A DNA stretch of 64,000 nt from the NCBI GenBank assembly GCA_030844895.1, contig CM061224.1:79216127-79280126 (forward strand), in the 5' to 3' direction. Source of the DNA: Ambrosia x helenae (Eukaryota; Streptophyta; Magnoliopsida; Asterales; Asteraceae). The position numbers and the translations under genes are program-made. The notes under the pieces were generated by a model. That model was not told the origin of the DNA, did not search any database, and was given only the letters and a program-made list of their open reading frames with translations. Shown here one piece after another: positions 23,595 through 35,667 of the stretch (position 1 is the stretch's first letter; every line of letters begins with the position of its first letter).

Positions 23595-26500
23595 TCATTC
23601 AGCTGCAGTGGAGACATATCTCGATTCGAACGCTTCCTTAGGAAAGAGATGAGGATACTTAGACTTCATCTGATCCTCCCGTTCCCAAGTGTACTCTGGT
23701 CCCCAGTTCGAGTTCCAGCGAACCTTAACAATGCGAATCTTGCTATGACGTAGGCTACGAATCTTGTAATCCAGAATCTCCACAGGTTCTTCCACAATAC
23801 GAAGACGATCATCAAACTTGATCTCTTCCAGTGGAACAATGAGAGACTCATCAGCCAGACACTTCTTTAAGTTGGACACATGGAAGACGTTATGTACGTT
23901 ACCGAGCTCCGTCGATAAATCAAGACGATATGCCACCGGTCCAATCCGTTCCAGGATTGTAAATGGGCCGACATACCGCGGGTTGAGTTTGCCACGATTC
24001 CCAAAGCGTATGACGCCCTTCCACGGTGAAACTTTCAGAAGTACTTTGTCATCAACTTGGAATTCCAATGGTTTGCGACGTTGATCGGCATAACTCTTTT
24101 GCCGGTCCCGTGCCGCTGCCAACCGGTTACGAATCTGTACGATCTTTTCTGAAGTTTCGTACACTAGCTCAGGCCCAGTGAGTTGACTCTCACCCACCTC
24201 AGCCCAACAAAGAGGAGAACGACATTTCCGCCCGTACAGTGCCTCGAACGGAGCCGCCTTGATGCTCGTGCGACAACTGTTGTTGTAAGAGAATTCTACT
24301 AACGGTAGATGAGATTCCCAACCTTTGCCAAAATCGATCACACATGCCCGCAGCATGTCTTCTAAGGTTTGAATCGTGCGCTCACTCTGACCGTCAGTCT
24401 GTGGGTGATAAGCTATACTCATGTCTAGCTAGGTACCCAAAGCCTTGTGCAAAGACTTCCAGAAGTGAGAAGTAAAATGGGAGTCACGATCCGAGATAAT
24501 AGAAACCGGCACCCCGTGCTTAGAAACAACTTCCTTCAGATAAAGATGAGCCAAACGATCCATGGTGTCGGTCTCCTTAATAGCGAGAAAATGGGCTGAT
24601 TTCGTCAACCGATCAACAATCACCCATATCTTGTCATTCCCGCTCGGTGACTTAGGCAGTTGTGTGACAAAATCCATTGTAATCCGTTCCCATTTCCACT
24701 CCGGAATTTCAGGTTGTTGCAAGAGACCCGACGGTTTCTGGTATTCCACCTTGACCTTAGCACAGGTCAAGCACTTACTCACGTATGAGGCTATATCTGA
24801 CCTCATGTTTGGCCACCAGTAAAGCACCTTTAGATCTTGGTACATCTTATCCGAACCAGGATGAATAGAATACCGGGACTTATGAGCCTCATCTAGGACA
24901 AGCTCCCGAAGTCCCCCGAATAAAGGAACCCATATGCGTTCTGCGAAGTAGTGCAGGCCATCAGGCCTTTGCTCGAGGTGCTTGTCGGCACCGTGCATAG
25001 TCTCAGCTTTAAGGTTTTCCTCCTTCAAAGCTTCTATCTGTGCAGAACGGAGTTGGTCAGGTAGAGAGGAATGTATGGTAAGCTGCAACGCCCGAACGCG
25101 ACGAGGATTAACTGATTCCTTCCTGCTCAAGGCGTCTGCTACCACATTCGCCTTGCCAGGATGGTACTTAATGGCCCAATCATAGTCGTTCAGGAGTTCA
25201 ATCCAACGACGCTGTCGTATGTTCAAATGTTGTTGGTCGAAAATATGTTGGAGACTCTTGTGATCGGTGTAGATGGTGCATTTGGTACCGTACAAGTAAT
25301 GTCTCCAAATTTTCAATTCGAAAACCACTGCACCCAACTCCAAGTCATGGGTAGTGTAGTTCTTCTCGTGCACCTTGAGCGGACGAGAAGCATACGCAAT
25401 CACTTTCTCGCGTTGCATCAACACGCAACCGAGGCCATGAATAGAAGCATCACAGTAAACAACGAAATCATCAGGGCCTTCAGGCAAGGACAAAATAGGA
25501 GCGGAACAAAGTTTAGACTTCAGCTCCTCAAATGCTGACTCTTGTGGTTCACCCCAGGCGAACTTTCTATCCTTCTGTGTGAGAGTGGTGAGGGGTTGAG
25601 CGATCTTCGAGAACCCCTGAATGAAACGACGATAGTTGCCCGCAAGGCCTAGGAATTGCCGCACCTCAGTTGGCGTCTTTGGTGCTTCCCAGTCCTTAAT
25701 CGCTTCGATCTTAGCTGGATCGACATGAATCCCCAGTTCATTTACCACATGTCCTAGGAATTGGACTTCGCGTAACCAAAAGTCACACTTCGAGAACTTA
25801 GTGTAAAGTTGTTCCCGTCGCAAAAGTTCCAAAACCAAACGCAGGTGTTCCTCGTGTTCGGTCTTGTTCTTAGAGTAAATCAGGATGTCCTCAATAAACA
25901 CGATGACGAACTTGTCAAGATATGGTTTGCAAACGCGGTTCATCAAGTCCATGAAAACCACCGGCGCGTTAGTGAGACCGAAAGGCATGACCAAGAACTC
26001 GTAATGGCCATAACGTGTACAAAAGGCAGTCTTTGCGACGTCAGCTTCCTTACGCGCAACTGGTGATAACCGGACCTCAAATCAATTTTGGAGTAGTAAC
26101 TAGAACCCTGGAGTTGGTCGAATAGTTCATCAATACGCGGGAGAGGATAACGGTTCTTGATGGTCACTTTGTTCAATTCTCTGTAATCCACACACAATCG
26201 GAAACTTCCATCCTTCTTCTTAACGAACAGAATCGGGGCTCCCCAAGTGGAAGAACTTGGTCTAATGAAACCCTTGTCCAAGAGTTCCTGTAACTGACTG
26301 GACAATTCCTGCATCTCGGGAGGTGCAAGACGGTAGGGGGCCCGAGCAATAGGAGCAGCTCCCGGTACAAGATCAATACTGAACTCAACCTGACGATGGG
26401 GAGGAAGACCAGATAAATCATCGGGAAACACATCAGGAAACTCGCGTACAACAGGAATATTGTCGATCTTCTTCTCATCAGTAAGGGAAACAGATAGAAG

Positions 26501-26806
26501 TGCCAAAACGGCCGAACAACCCTTTCGAAGATACTTAAGGGCTTTCATGCTGGAAATGAGATTCGGCGGAGCACCGCCTTTGATACCGTACACAGAAAGG
26601 AATTCTCCATCAGGAAGGGGAATCCGAATAATCTTGTCATAACAGATGATCTCAGCGAGATACAGGGACAACCAATCCATGCCTACAACAACGTCAAAAC
26701 TATCCAAAGGTACCGGCATAAGGTCGATGGGGAAAGACAAACCCGACAACTCTAGTTGGCACTCCCGAAGGATGCAAGTAGCTTCAATCTTTTTACCGTC
26801 AGCCAA
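23595..26806 (-). pseudogene. pol: Gypsy A pol (broken): protease end, RT, RNase H, integrase, chromodomain-like tail
   Basis: Read on the minus strand: protease C-terminus with DVVVGMDWLS; RT with the KKKDGSFRLCVDYRELN block; RNase H with YCDASIHGLGCVL; integrase zinc finger and core (MDFVTQLPKS, SDRDSHFTS); and a C-terminal chromodomain-like segment with VKVRWNSNWGPEYTWE, typical of Tekay/Del chromoviruses. Defects: the protease catalytic DSG part is missing, with gag joined directly to protease at about 26815; a frameshift near 26045; a TAG near 24426 in integrase; and RT reads FIED instead of FIDD, with the Glu codon at 25890-25892. The stop is at 23595-23597. The element must have moved using enzymes supplied by relatives, or lost function after insertion. 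Confidence 0.93.
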
Positions 26807-26809
26807 CTC

Positions 26810-28485
26810 AATTACACCTTACCGTGTACTTCTCAATCTCTGACCCGGTCATCTTGAGGTTCCACACCTCATGCTCAAGCTTCTGGATTTCTTCCCTTGG
26901 ACAGTACTCTCGCTTTAGTAGTTGAACGAAATTCTCCCAAGGCATGGCATAAGCCTCCCCGATACCCATATTCTGGGTGATATTTGTAACGACCGAACGA
27001 ATAAACATTCTATAATCTATAATTAATTAACATTTAGTATTTTAATTTAAGATAATTTGGCCCAATGAATTCGGCCCAATAGATCAAGCCCACTCGATAA
27101 TAATAAGCCCAAAATAAATTAGTTTAAACCCATTATGATTGGACTCCATTTATAAAAGACTAATACCCTTCGGCCCATTTAAACATCTAAGCCCACCAAG
27201 TCTATTGGCCCACAAAACCCTCTAGCCCAATACCTCTCCAGGCCCAACCCCAGCCCATTTTCCTGCTGTGATTGTACGCGTCCGTGCGTACATATCATTT
27301 TATATAATACACAGGGGGAGAGAAAGAGTTACGTAGAGTGAGAGAGAGAAGGAAGATGACCGGACTCTTCATCTTCTCCGGCGAGCAAACCCACACCCGA
27401 ACCAGTGAACCCTCCCTTTTATTCTTGTTTAAAACACCCGCACCATCATCGTTGTCCAACCTCTGCTCATATATATATATACATACGTGAACCATGTACT
27501 ACATCATTCATGCATAATAGCTGGAGGATTAACCCAGTTACCTTCTTCTCCGGCCGAGCTCCACCTCCGGCAGCCAACACCATAACCAACTTCACACAAC
27601 AAACACCCGATTATCTCCTCTCGTCTACTAGGTTCTGCTCCGACACCCAACCATCTTTCTAATCAGTTACACAACCTCCTGTCCAAACCTGTTATCATTA
27701 AACCAATCATCCTCATATGTGTATATATACTATATGTATACGTATATGTATGGGAGAAGATATATAATACATGTGTTTGTTAACCCAAGGTCTGATTGAT
27801 CTAGTCACCTTCCCCGACCATAATTAACAGTAACAGGTCCTCTCCAAACGACTCGCAAACCTTCACCTTTTAACTACTATCTTCTCCTTCAGTAACTCCC
27901 CTGTAAACCACCTCTGTTCCGTTAATCTTATCGACCTCCGGTTGGTCTAAACTCCCCGGTAACCTCATAAACATACGTATATATATATATATATATACTT
28001 GTGAGCCATCGAAGAGAGAGGGTATAGGTGTGATCATGTTCCAGTCATCTTCTTCGGCAAGTATGGTCTCCGACCAGTTACCTCGATCACCACCTCTGGC
28101 CGCTCCATCTCCAGCTAGTTCTACTCGCTAGCAACCAACCATCTCCTATTCCGATACGTATGAATCACAAACAGAGGAGGAGGAGTATTCGGGAGAGACG
28201 ATAACTGAACCGGGTTTGGGTTGTTCATCAGTCTGTTCATATCTCCATGATTCCGTCACTGTATATGTTAATCCGGTGTTAAACCGGTTACTTTGAGTTG
28301 CTGGGTTGGAGTCCGTTCACTCTTCGAAGTCAGTGAAAGGTCAGATAATTATATTTATTATTATTGATTATTATTATAGTTATAATATTATTATTATTAT
28401 TATTAATTATTAGTAACGTGAAACGTGTGGGACGATAGTTATTTACCCGACAATATTAAATGGAATAACGATAATAAACCGAGTA

Positions 28486-28518
<33 letters not shown>

Positions 28519-29608
28519 CAAGAATATAAAAGAGTATAAAATATAAAGGATTGTCCCCCACCGAATCACGTGTATAAGCATTGCACGTATTAATGATTAT
28601 AAAATATAATAGGTACAGTTTATTGGGAGAATATACCATTGAGGAATAGACTACAGAATTTGGGAGAATATAATAGAGATGAGTACATGACCCTTTCCCT
28701 TAAAAGCCTTTGGGCTGATTACATGCTTGTTTAGTCGTTATCAAAGTATTTCATATGGTTTATATTATAAAAGTGTTATCGAGTTGTTAATAGAAATAAT
28801 AGAACTCGGTCGAATAGAAACTACGTAGGATGGATCCATTCGGTATCATAGAGTATAGCCTGGACCAATTAGAGGTTACAGGACCATTTATAATCGATCT
28901 ATACTCACGGGAATATATTTATCTAAACCAAGTAGAGGTTTAGAACCATAATAAGCATTTGTATGGTGCTTCATCGATAATATATTCCACCTTAGAATGA
29001 CCGAACTAAATAGAAAGAGTTGTATGATCGTTAAACTCGATTTATTATTATGATATGTCTAAATTCGGCATGTCTCACTAGTATGAAAATACTAATGTAC
29101 TTTAAGCATGTTGTCAGGTATTATTAAAGAGCAAGCCGAAGAATAGAAGATCTGGATAAGAAGAGGATACTATGGTTACATTGTAATCTAGCTTAATGTA
29201 ATCATTACCATTAAACCTGTTAATGCTAATCCGCTGCGCCACCTGGGTCGTTACAATATTGTTCCACCAGGTCAAAGCAACATCCTGGAACAACGCAGCA
29301 GCATACTTGACTCGATCTTCTGGGAGACAGTTGCACATCAGAAATACTGACTCCACCTTTTCCAGCCACCTGAGCAAACTCACCGCACCCTCAGTGCCAG
29401 AGAATTCGTGAGACTTACAGTCCCGAAACATCTTGTAGGTACACATAGGTGGGGGTGGGTTAACAGGACCACCACCACCATTGTTCCCTAACTGAAAGGC
29501 AGCTTGCAGCAAGTTGTTCAGATCGTCTTGCGATAGGTTTACACCTCCACGACCACCACCACGCCCACCAGCGCGGCCACCTCCACGTCCTCCTCGTACT
29601 CCAGACAT
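26810..29608 (-). pseudogene. gag: Gypsy A gag, split by a solo LTR and truncated
   Basis: The ATG at 29606-29608 opens a Gly/Arg-rich N-terminus followed by the Retrotrans_gag domain, with the WWN motif at the break. Gypsy C interrupts the frame at 29255/26985; the gag frame resumes at 26979 with the conserved EYCPREEIQKLEHE block and ends near 26815, where it joins protease sequence. The zinc knuckle and C-terminus of gag are therefore deleted. The target duplication ATATT shows that gag was continuous before the Gypsy C insertion. Confidence 0.88.
26985..29255. mobile_element. Gypsy C solo LTR in Gypsy A gag
   Basis: It starts TGTAACGACC and ends GGTCGTTACA, a perfect 10-bp terminal inverted repeat, and is flanked by ATATT (26980-26984 and 29256-29260). 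It is 2,271 bp with no internal region. It contains a TATATAATACA stretch near 27302, (TA)n tracts near 27468, 27978 and 28490, and (TTA)n near 28350-28400. Transcription direction is unclear; the AT-rich poly(A)-like run near the right end slightly favours plus. Confidence 0.95.
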
Positions 29609-30149
29609 GATTCTGACAGAAAGGACGAGAAAATTTAGTTTCACAACTAAGGGTAACCACTAGCGTTCACAAGATCAAAGCTAGATCCAACCCAGGACTA
29701 TCCATTCAAACCCAGAGCTCACTAGGGCTTTCATGCATTTCGGTTTATGATTTTGTGTGCACCCAAAATGATAAACCGCTCTACATGGTCCTCCAAGTGT
29801 TCTCCTAGTTCAAAATTCAAATCACCGGACATAGACTCTTAGCTATACACCGTAATGCTACGGTAGTTTATGGCAAGTGTTTCTATTGGAGTAGGAAAGG
29901 GAGATGTCCGAGCCTTGGACAAATCTCAAGGGTACACGATTTACCCCAATATACCGCACTGCCTAGAAAGCAAGTAACCCGACATAAGATAGAACGGATG
30001 TTGTAACATAGGAAGGTCAGATGATTTAGAGACACCCCGACAAGGCCATACGTAACCCACCATAATGTTTAGTACTATGTGATCGTCTAGTGTGTGCGAC
30101 TCGGCTATAGACTAGACTCTACATGCAGTCCTAGTTCACTATAACCATT
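29609..30149 (-). other. Gypsy A leader
   Basis: Untranslated sequence between primer site and gag ATG. I see no gene. Confidence 0.7.
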
Positions 30150-30162
30150 GGCTCTGATACCA
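30150..30162 (-). other. Gypsy A primer-binding site (tRNA-iMet type)
   Basis: On the minus strand it reads TGGTATCAGAGCC and starts three bases inside the 5' LTR end at 30166. It fixes the orientation of the element. Confidence 0.95.
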
Positions 30163-30165
30163 ATC

Positions 30166-33100
30166 TGTCACACCCTCAAAATCCACTTGCGGGGTTTTAC
30201 CGCGAGGCGCATGACAAACCAGGATCCAAACCAACGATCACAATAACAATCTAAATGAACATATGCAATTTCAAAACATAGTTTAAAATCCCCGTTTACA
30301 GCGGAAGCTTATTCTCAAAACAATATTCAAAAGTAAACCAATTATCCAATGTTTGAAAACCATGCAACCCTAACTAGACGCCGTGCAGACACGTGCGCCC
30401 TAGTCCCGTAGTGCTACCTTAGCGACCTGAGAAAACATGTAAGAGAATACGTCAGCACAAAAATGCTGGTGAGTTTACATGTTTGTAATCAAAGTACCAA
30501 GTCCAACCTGTCCATACTATAACAAATCGAAAACCAAAGTACGCTAGCTAGGCGTATGTTTTGTTACTACTATGATTGGAAAACCATTACTAACTCGCAA
30601 ACCAGATGTCGTACCCGATGTAGTAAACCTGTTGTTCCTGTTTGAGACAATATGCACCCGCCGACCCTCCAAGTCGACGAGCGGGGTTGGTCACTCCCAA
30701 TAGCGCTATTCACATTTCCCCGTTGTGCAAACCCGCACATTCATGGTTCCCCTCGGGACTTCCAAAGATCGTATAGTAAACCATGGAAAACCCATAATAT
30801 GACAGTAGTTACCAAACATAAGTTTTAACACATGTTTTCTCCTCCGAAAAGTGAAACCAGTTAAAAGAGGGGCCGTAAACTCACCTTAATTTCCATGCTA
30901 AGCTAGCAAACAAAGCCTGAAGTCTCGACCGACTTCCTCGTGCCCTAATTACCAACAAAGGACACCTTAACAGTCTATCACACATAAGCCTAGCTTATTG
31001 ACTGCTCAAAAGATAGTCTATCCGACTGTCTAGACTCGTGTGTACCAACACGAGTCTCAATACGTTTCAACTCGACGAACCGATCGTGACTTATCTTAAT
31101 TCTCGTATTACATAACACCCAAGTTGCACACTTGTTACTATTTGTGTATAAACCATGTTGGACTAGTACCCCGAAACGTATAATTATCCTGAATCGTAGC
31201 TCGTCTCGTAAATCATATAAGTATATTTATTTTGTGTAATTATATTTTAGAAGATACTCTTTAAGGAAAAGTATAAGTTTAGTTATTAAAATCAATTAAT
31301 AACATTTGTTACTTTTTTCCCAAATATTGCTTGAAAATCATCTTTATCGTTACGAATAAACAGACCTTAAAAGCATTTCGATTTGTTTGTCCAAACACTT
31401 AGGGGAATTTATTTATAGAAATAGCAGTTCGTTACGCTTTGATTTTATAAAAATTTGGGCAGGGTTTCCTCTGTTTTTGTACGAACCAGACAACACCCGT
31501 TGTCTACAATTTCCCCCAAAATCAACTTTCAAACACAATTCATCAAGTCCTTTTATCCACATTTTCGATTCACGAGACTATATGTTTCGTCACCTATGTA
31601 TACTTATATATATATATAGCAATATATATATAAAATAATAGTCCGACAATATAGTCCAATGTTATTTAGTCCGATGTTCAATATCATAAGTCACGTTAAG
31701 TTAACCATTTACCAAATCGTTCGATATATAATATAGTTACCGTTTATTATTATTATTATTCGGTCCGTTCGCGAGTCAAAACTATTTTATCCATATCAAT
31801 ATATTTATAAACTTATAATATTCATAAACATAACAATATTTACAAATACATAACATTTATAAATATATTGATATCTAATAAGATAATAATAAACACGAAA
31901 TCAAGAATACCGAATCGCTTGCGCATAACCGGGAAACGCCTCGAACGTCGTGTTAACCGAATTGACTGTTGACCAGATCTGACCCGTACTATAACCCTGT
32001 GACCCGAACCAAAAGAAACTCGTACCAGATCTGACCGGTGTTGAAGGCAGTTGACCCGAGCTTTGACGACATCCAAACTGAAACCAAACTCAACTCGCAC
32101 CCCAAGCTGATCAGGTCTGACCCGCACAACCGGAATCAGATCTGAGCCGAACTCAAGATCCAGGTTGAACCCAATCCCATCCGAACCGAAACCACGACCG
32201 TACCAAACCCATCGGACCACCACGAACCTCCACCAATCACCAACCACATCAAGTATGACCCGAAAACCAAAAACCAATCGGAACCCAAAACAAAACCAGT
32301 CATCATCGAACCCAAGACCCATCGTCGAACCACCACAAGACCACCATCTCCGGCGGCGCCAGCTCTGTACCCGAACCCCACGATCATCAGGCCACCGAAC
32401 CACCAAAAATAACCACCACCATCGATCTGAACCACCCACCTGCGAACCAATCCCAACCTGCGAACCATAACCCAAACCTGCGAACCACAACCTGAACCTA
32501 CGAGCCATCACGATCCCGTCTTCAACCGGCCACCAAAACCCGAGATCTGGAATCATCCGACCGATAACCGAACCTGGACTTGATTCTGCTCGTTTTCAGG
32601 ACTAAAGAAAGACTGCGCCGCCGCCACCACCCAAGCTTGGTGGTGGCCGGCTCTTGTGACAGCATCGAGGGAGAGAGAGGGATCGGGTTTGAGGGAGGAA
32701 TGGTTAGAGAGAGAGTGGCGAGCTAGAGAGAGAGTGTGTGTTAGGGTTTATGTGTAGGAGATGAATGAGGGGAAAGGAGAGGATAAGATGAATTTATAGT
32801 TAGGGTTTCTTAGGAAGGTGCACACCATGTAACGAACCCGTTTAAATGTGTCGTGTCTCGGTTTTAGTTTCGGTTCAAAATGTAATAAATAAAACAAGTC
32901 GGAAATGTTCGTAATATAAGACTTAGCTAAACCGACAGTTCCCGAACCATAACACGACTCAACTAACCCAGTTAAGTATAATATACGCGTGACTCGCTAA
33001 GGTAGACTGTAATCTAAACGACGTTGTTAACCAGAATTTGCCGGGTGTCACATCATCCCCACGTTAAAAGAATTTTCGTCCCGAAAATTGCACAAGTACC

Positions 33101-33167
33101 AAAAGGAATAACAAAAGAAATAGACAAAAGATAGAAACCAAAAGAGGGACTTACCCGAGTTGTCACA
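30166..33167 (-). repeat. Gypsy A 5' LTR
   Basis: 3,002 bp, the near-identical partner of 20557-23559. It carries the same 115-bp extension at its outer end (33053-33167), which shows that the extension is a true part of the LTR. Confidence 0.95.
32792..32798 (-). promoter_or_regulatory. Gypsy A TATA box
   Basis: Minus strand TATAAAT, followed downstream by AAACCCTAA and a CT-repeat leader typical of plant transcripts. This is the copy in the 5' LTR, which would drive the element. Confidence 0.55.
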
Positions 33168-33172
33168 TAAAC

Positions 33173-33428
33173 CTACAAGAGACTTTACATATGTATATGG
33201 ACTTGTATGTAAAAGTGTAGTGTGACAAATAATTATATGTATAATAAGTATGTGAGTGACAAATCTATAAACATAGGTATTAATGTGTGTGATCCTACCA
33301 AGATGCATATGTATATGGATATGTATGTACAAGGGTAGAGCTCGTAGACATGAATACTTATGGTTATACATGGAAATGCACATATAAAGTATAAATATAT
33401 GTATATACGCGTAGGTATACATGAGTAT
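33173..33428. other. Unassigned AT-rich DNA
   Basis: It continues the host of Gypsy A. It has repeated GTATATGGA and TATGTA words but no gene. Confidence 0.5.
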
Positions 33429-35667
33429 TGATGTATTGTAAAATACATCTATTTCCAGTGTAAAGTTTGTACAGTTTTCGAGTCGTTTAAATAGTATTTT
33501 TATTAGTTTTAGGCTTGTACCGGTCTATTTTATTTAGTATAAGTTTTTATAGATTTTTATTAGTTTTGGGTCTTTTTTAGTATTTATTTATTTATTTTAT
33601 ATTTAATAGGTGTTCATGGACGTTAAAGCATAAGCGAACAACTTTGATCAAGTCAAAAACACTTGAGTCAAGAGCACGAAGTTATAATGCTATATATAAA
33701 TAATAGTATATTAGATATTATAATAATACTAATAAACTAATCTATAATAACTTATAATAAAAGAATTGAATATTGATGAGGTGACATTCAATGAGGCCTC
33801 AACCCCCCCCCCCCCCCCATTGAATGTGTCATATGGCACTTTGAGGTGATAGTATTGAATTTATTATTTTAAATAAAATATACATTTTTAAAATTTTTAT
33901 TTTCTTTTTTTAAATAAAATCTATATCTATATTATCTTAAAATTTTAAATATGTTAATTAATATCTTTTCCTTATTTTCCTCTCACAATTTTTAAACGTT
34001 ATTAACTTTTATGTATGAATAAAATGTTTTTTTATTGAGTATTTGTTCATGCAGGAAAAAAAACACATGTGTTTAGGTGATTTATTAATCATATATAGGC
34101 CAGTACTAATCTTGTTATGATAGTATATATGTTTTTAAAGCTACTATTACATATATGAGTTGCCCATGTTCATGTGCTATAACGATATGCTTAGCATTAA
34201 AAGATGTTGAGATTTTTTTAATCTGCTGGGAACGCAGCATGAGAGCCCCTTTTCGTAGTATACACTTTAAAACAACTTTCTTTAGCATTAAAAGTGGTTG
34301 AGACTGTTTACTTCTTTTATCTTTTTTTATTAAGTCATATTATATTTTTCAACCCCGGGACACTCCCGGGGTAATCAGCTAGTAATAATTATGTATAAAA
34401 AAAAAGAGAACCGTGACTTTGAGGTCACTTTGGTTCAGGCCTAAATCAAAAAACCCTTTAGATGCAAAATATTCTAAAACGATTCGGAGGGAGAAGTCTT
34501 GGGATGGCGGCCATATTATTTCACAGAGAAAACGAAAAAAATATATTATCAAGAGGAGGTGGTCAAAAGTTTTAAAGGAGATCGATTAGCAGAATTATTA
34601 GAGTGGAGGTCCACGGTTGAAGCATAGGTGTGAGCACGGGTCGGTTCTAATTCAACTATTTATTATTTATCAATTCAAACCCGTTGTGTACACCATGAAT
34701 TTTATTTTCTTTTATTGTTTTAATATTATCATGACTTTTAGAGGCTAAACCCTGACGCTACCTAGGTTAAAGATGATTGCACTTGAATGATTTATTTTCT
34801 TTTGGTTTTGGAACTTTTGGTTGTGGGTGAATTTTAAAGTAAAGAACTTTTTATTTTCTGGTTTGATGTGTATGCATATTTAGTTTTGTTTAATTAACTT
34901 TTACAAACTCCACTTTCGTTTTTGTGAATGTCTTCCAGGTATGAATGCGGGTTAGGTTGCGGACTGGTGTTAGCAACTAGTTTATGGATAATTCTGCAGG
35001 TTATCCATAGGAGTTGTAATTGTTAGTTAGATAATTCTAAGTGTTCTACCAATTCTCAATAGCTGTAAGGTGCGAGATTGTTCGTCTATCTAGGGTGCTA
35101 AATTGCTAGATCTAGAGGCCTTGTAAGAAGATCTTCCTAGTTTCCCTAGCATTCCTTGTAGGACAAGTCTTATCAGAAATGTTGTAGTTACTCCTTGAAC
35201 TTTCGGGTGTATTGTGACTTTGGCGCTGTGAGGTAGACTGTCTAGCGAGTACTTTAAGATTCGAGTAGGTAAGCCTGTGAGGGTAACCTCTCAACCGGTG
35301 GTTTAACAGCACAACAATATTCTAGATTTCCCCTTGAGAAGGGTCGATGGTCTCTAGTTTATTCTTGATGTTTAGTATTTCAAGATCTCGGTTCCACACC
35401 AGTTTCATAGCCATTAGAAGCTTATCATTCATGTGTAGGATTCTATCTTAGGTAGTGCCTTCCCATCATCTGATCTCAGTTGCAGTTTACAGCTGGTGTA
35501 TTTAGTTATTTTAGTTTTATTATTTTATTTATTAGCATTAGTCCGTTAGAAAACCCCCTTTAATAATCAAAACTTAAGACAGTATGTAGATAAGTAGTCG
35601 AGTCTAGTTTACGTTTTCCAGTAGAGTCTCATGGGTTCGATAATCGGACTTACTTTAGCTATACTGC
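33429..35667 (+). repeat. LARD 5' LTR, interrupted by Helitron A
   Basis: The start is set by the match with 42767. The end at CTGCA (35667) is placed just before the weak primer site and is uncertain. Without Helitron A it is about 1.6 kb. Confidence 0.55.
33741..34382 (+). mobile_element. Helitron A (non-autonomous)
   Basis: It starts TCTATAATAA, ends with the hairpin CCCCGGGA-CAC-TCCCGGGG (34353-34371) and then CTAG at 34379-34382. It sits between A (33740) and T (34383), as Helitrons do. The paralogous LTR near 43060 lacks it and reads straight across, giving an exact empty site. It is 642 bp with no gene. A run of 16 C (33803-33818) lies near the 5' end between short inverted arms. Confidence 0.93.

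Larger units (their letters stand above)
20557..33167 (-). mobile_element. Gypsy A: Tekay/Del-like chromovirus Ty3/Gypsy element, 12.6 kb
   Basis: Minus-strand element with 3.0 kb LTRs at both ends and the perfect target duplication TAAAC (20552-20556 and 33168-33172). The primer site is at 30150-30162. Gag lies next to the 5' LTR and pol, with a C-terminal chromodomain-like region, next to the 3' LTR. The LTRs differ at about 24 bases and three small indels, below 1%, so insertion was recent. Despite that, gag and pol are defective: a gag-protease deletion, a frameshift, an in-frame stop and a changed RT residue. A solo LTR (Gypsy C) sits in gag. Confidence 0.96.
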
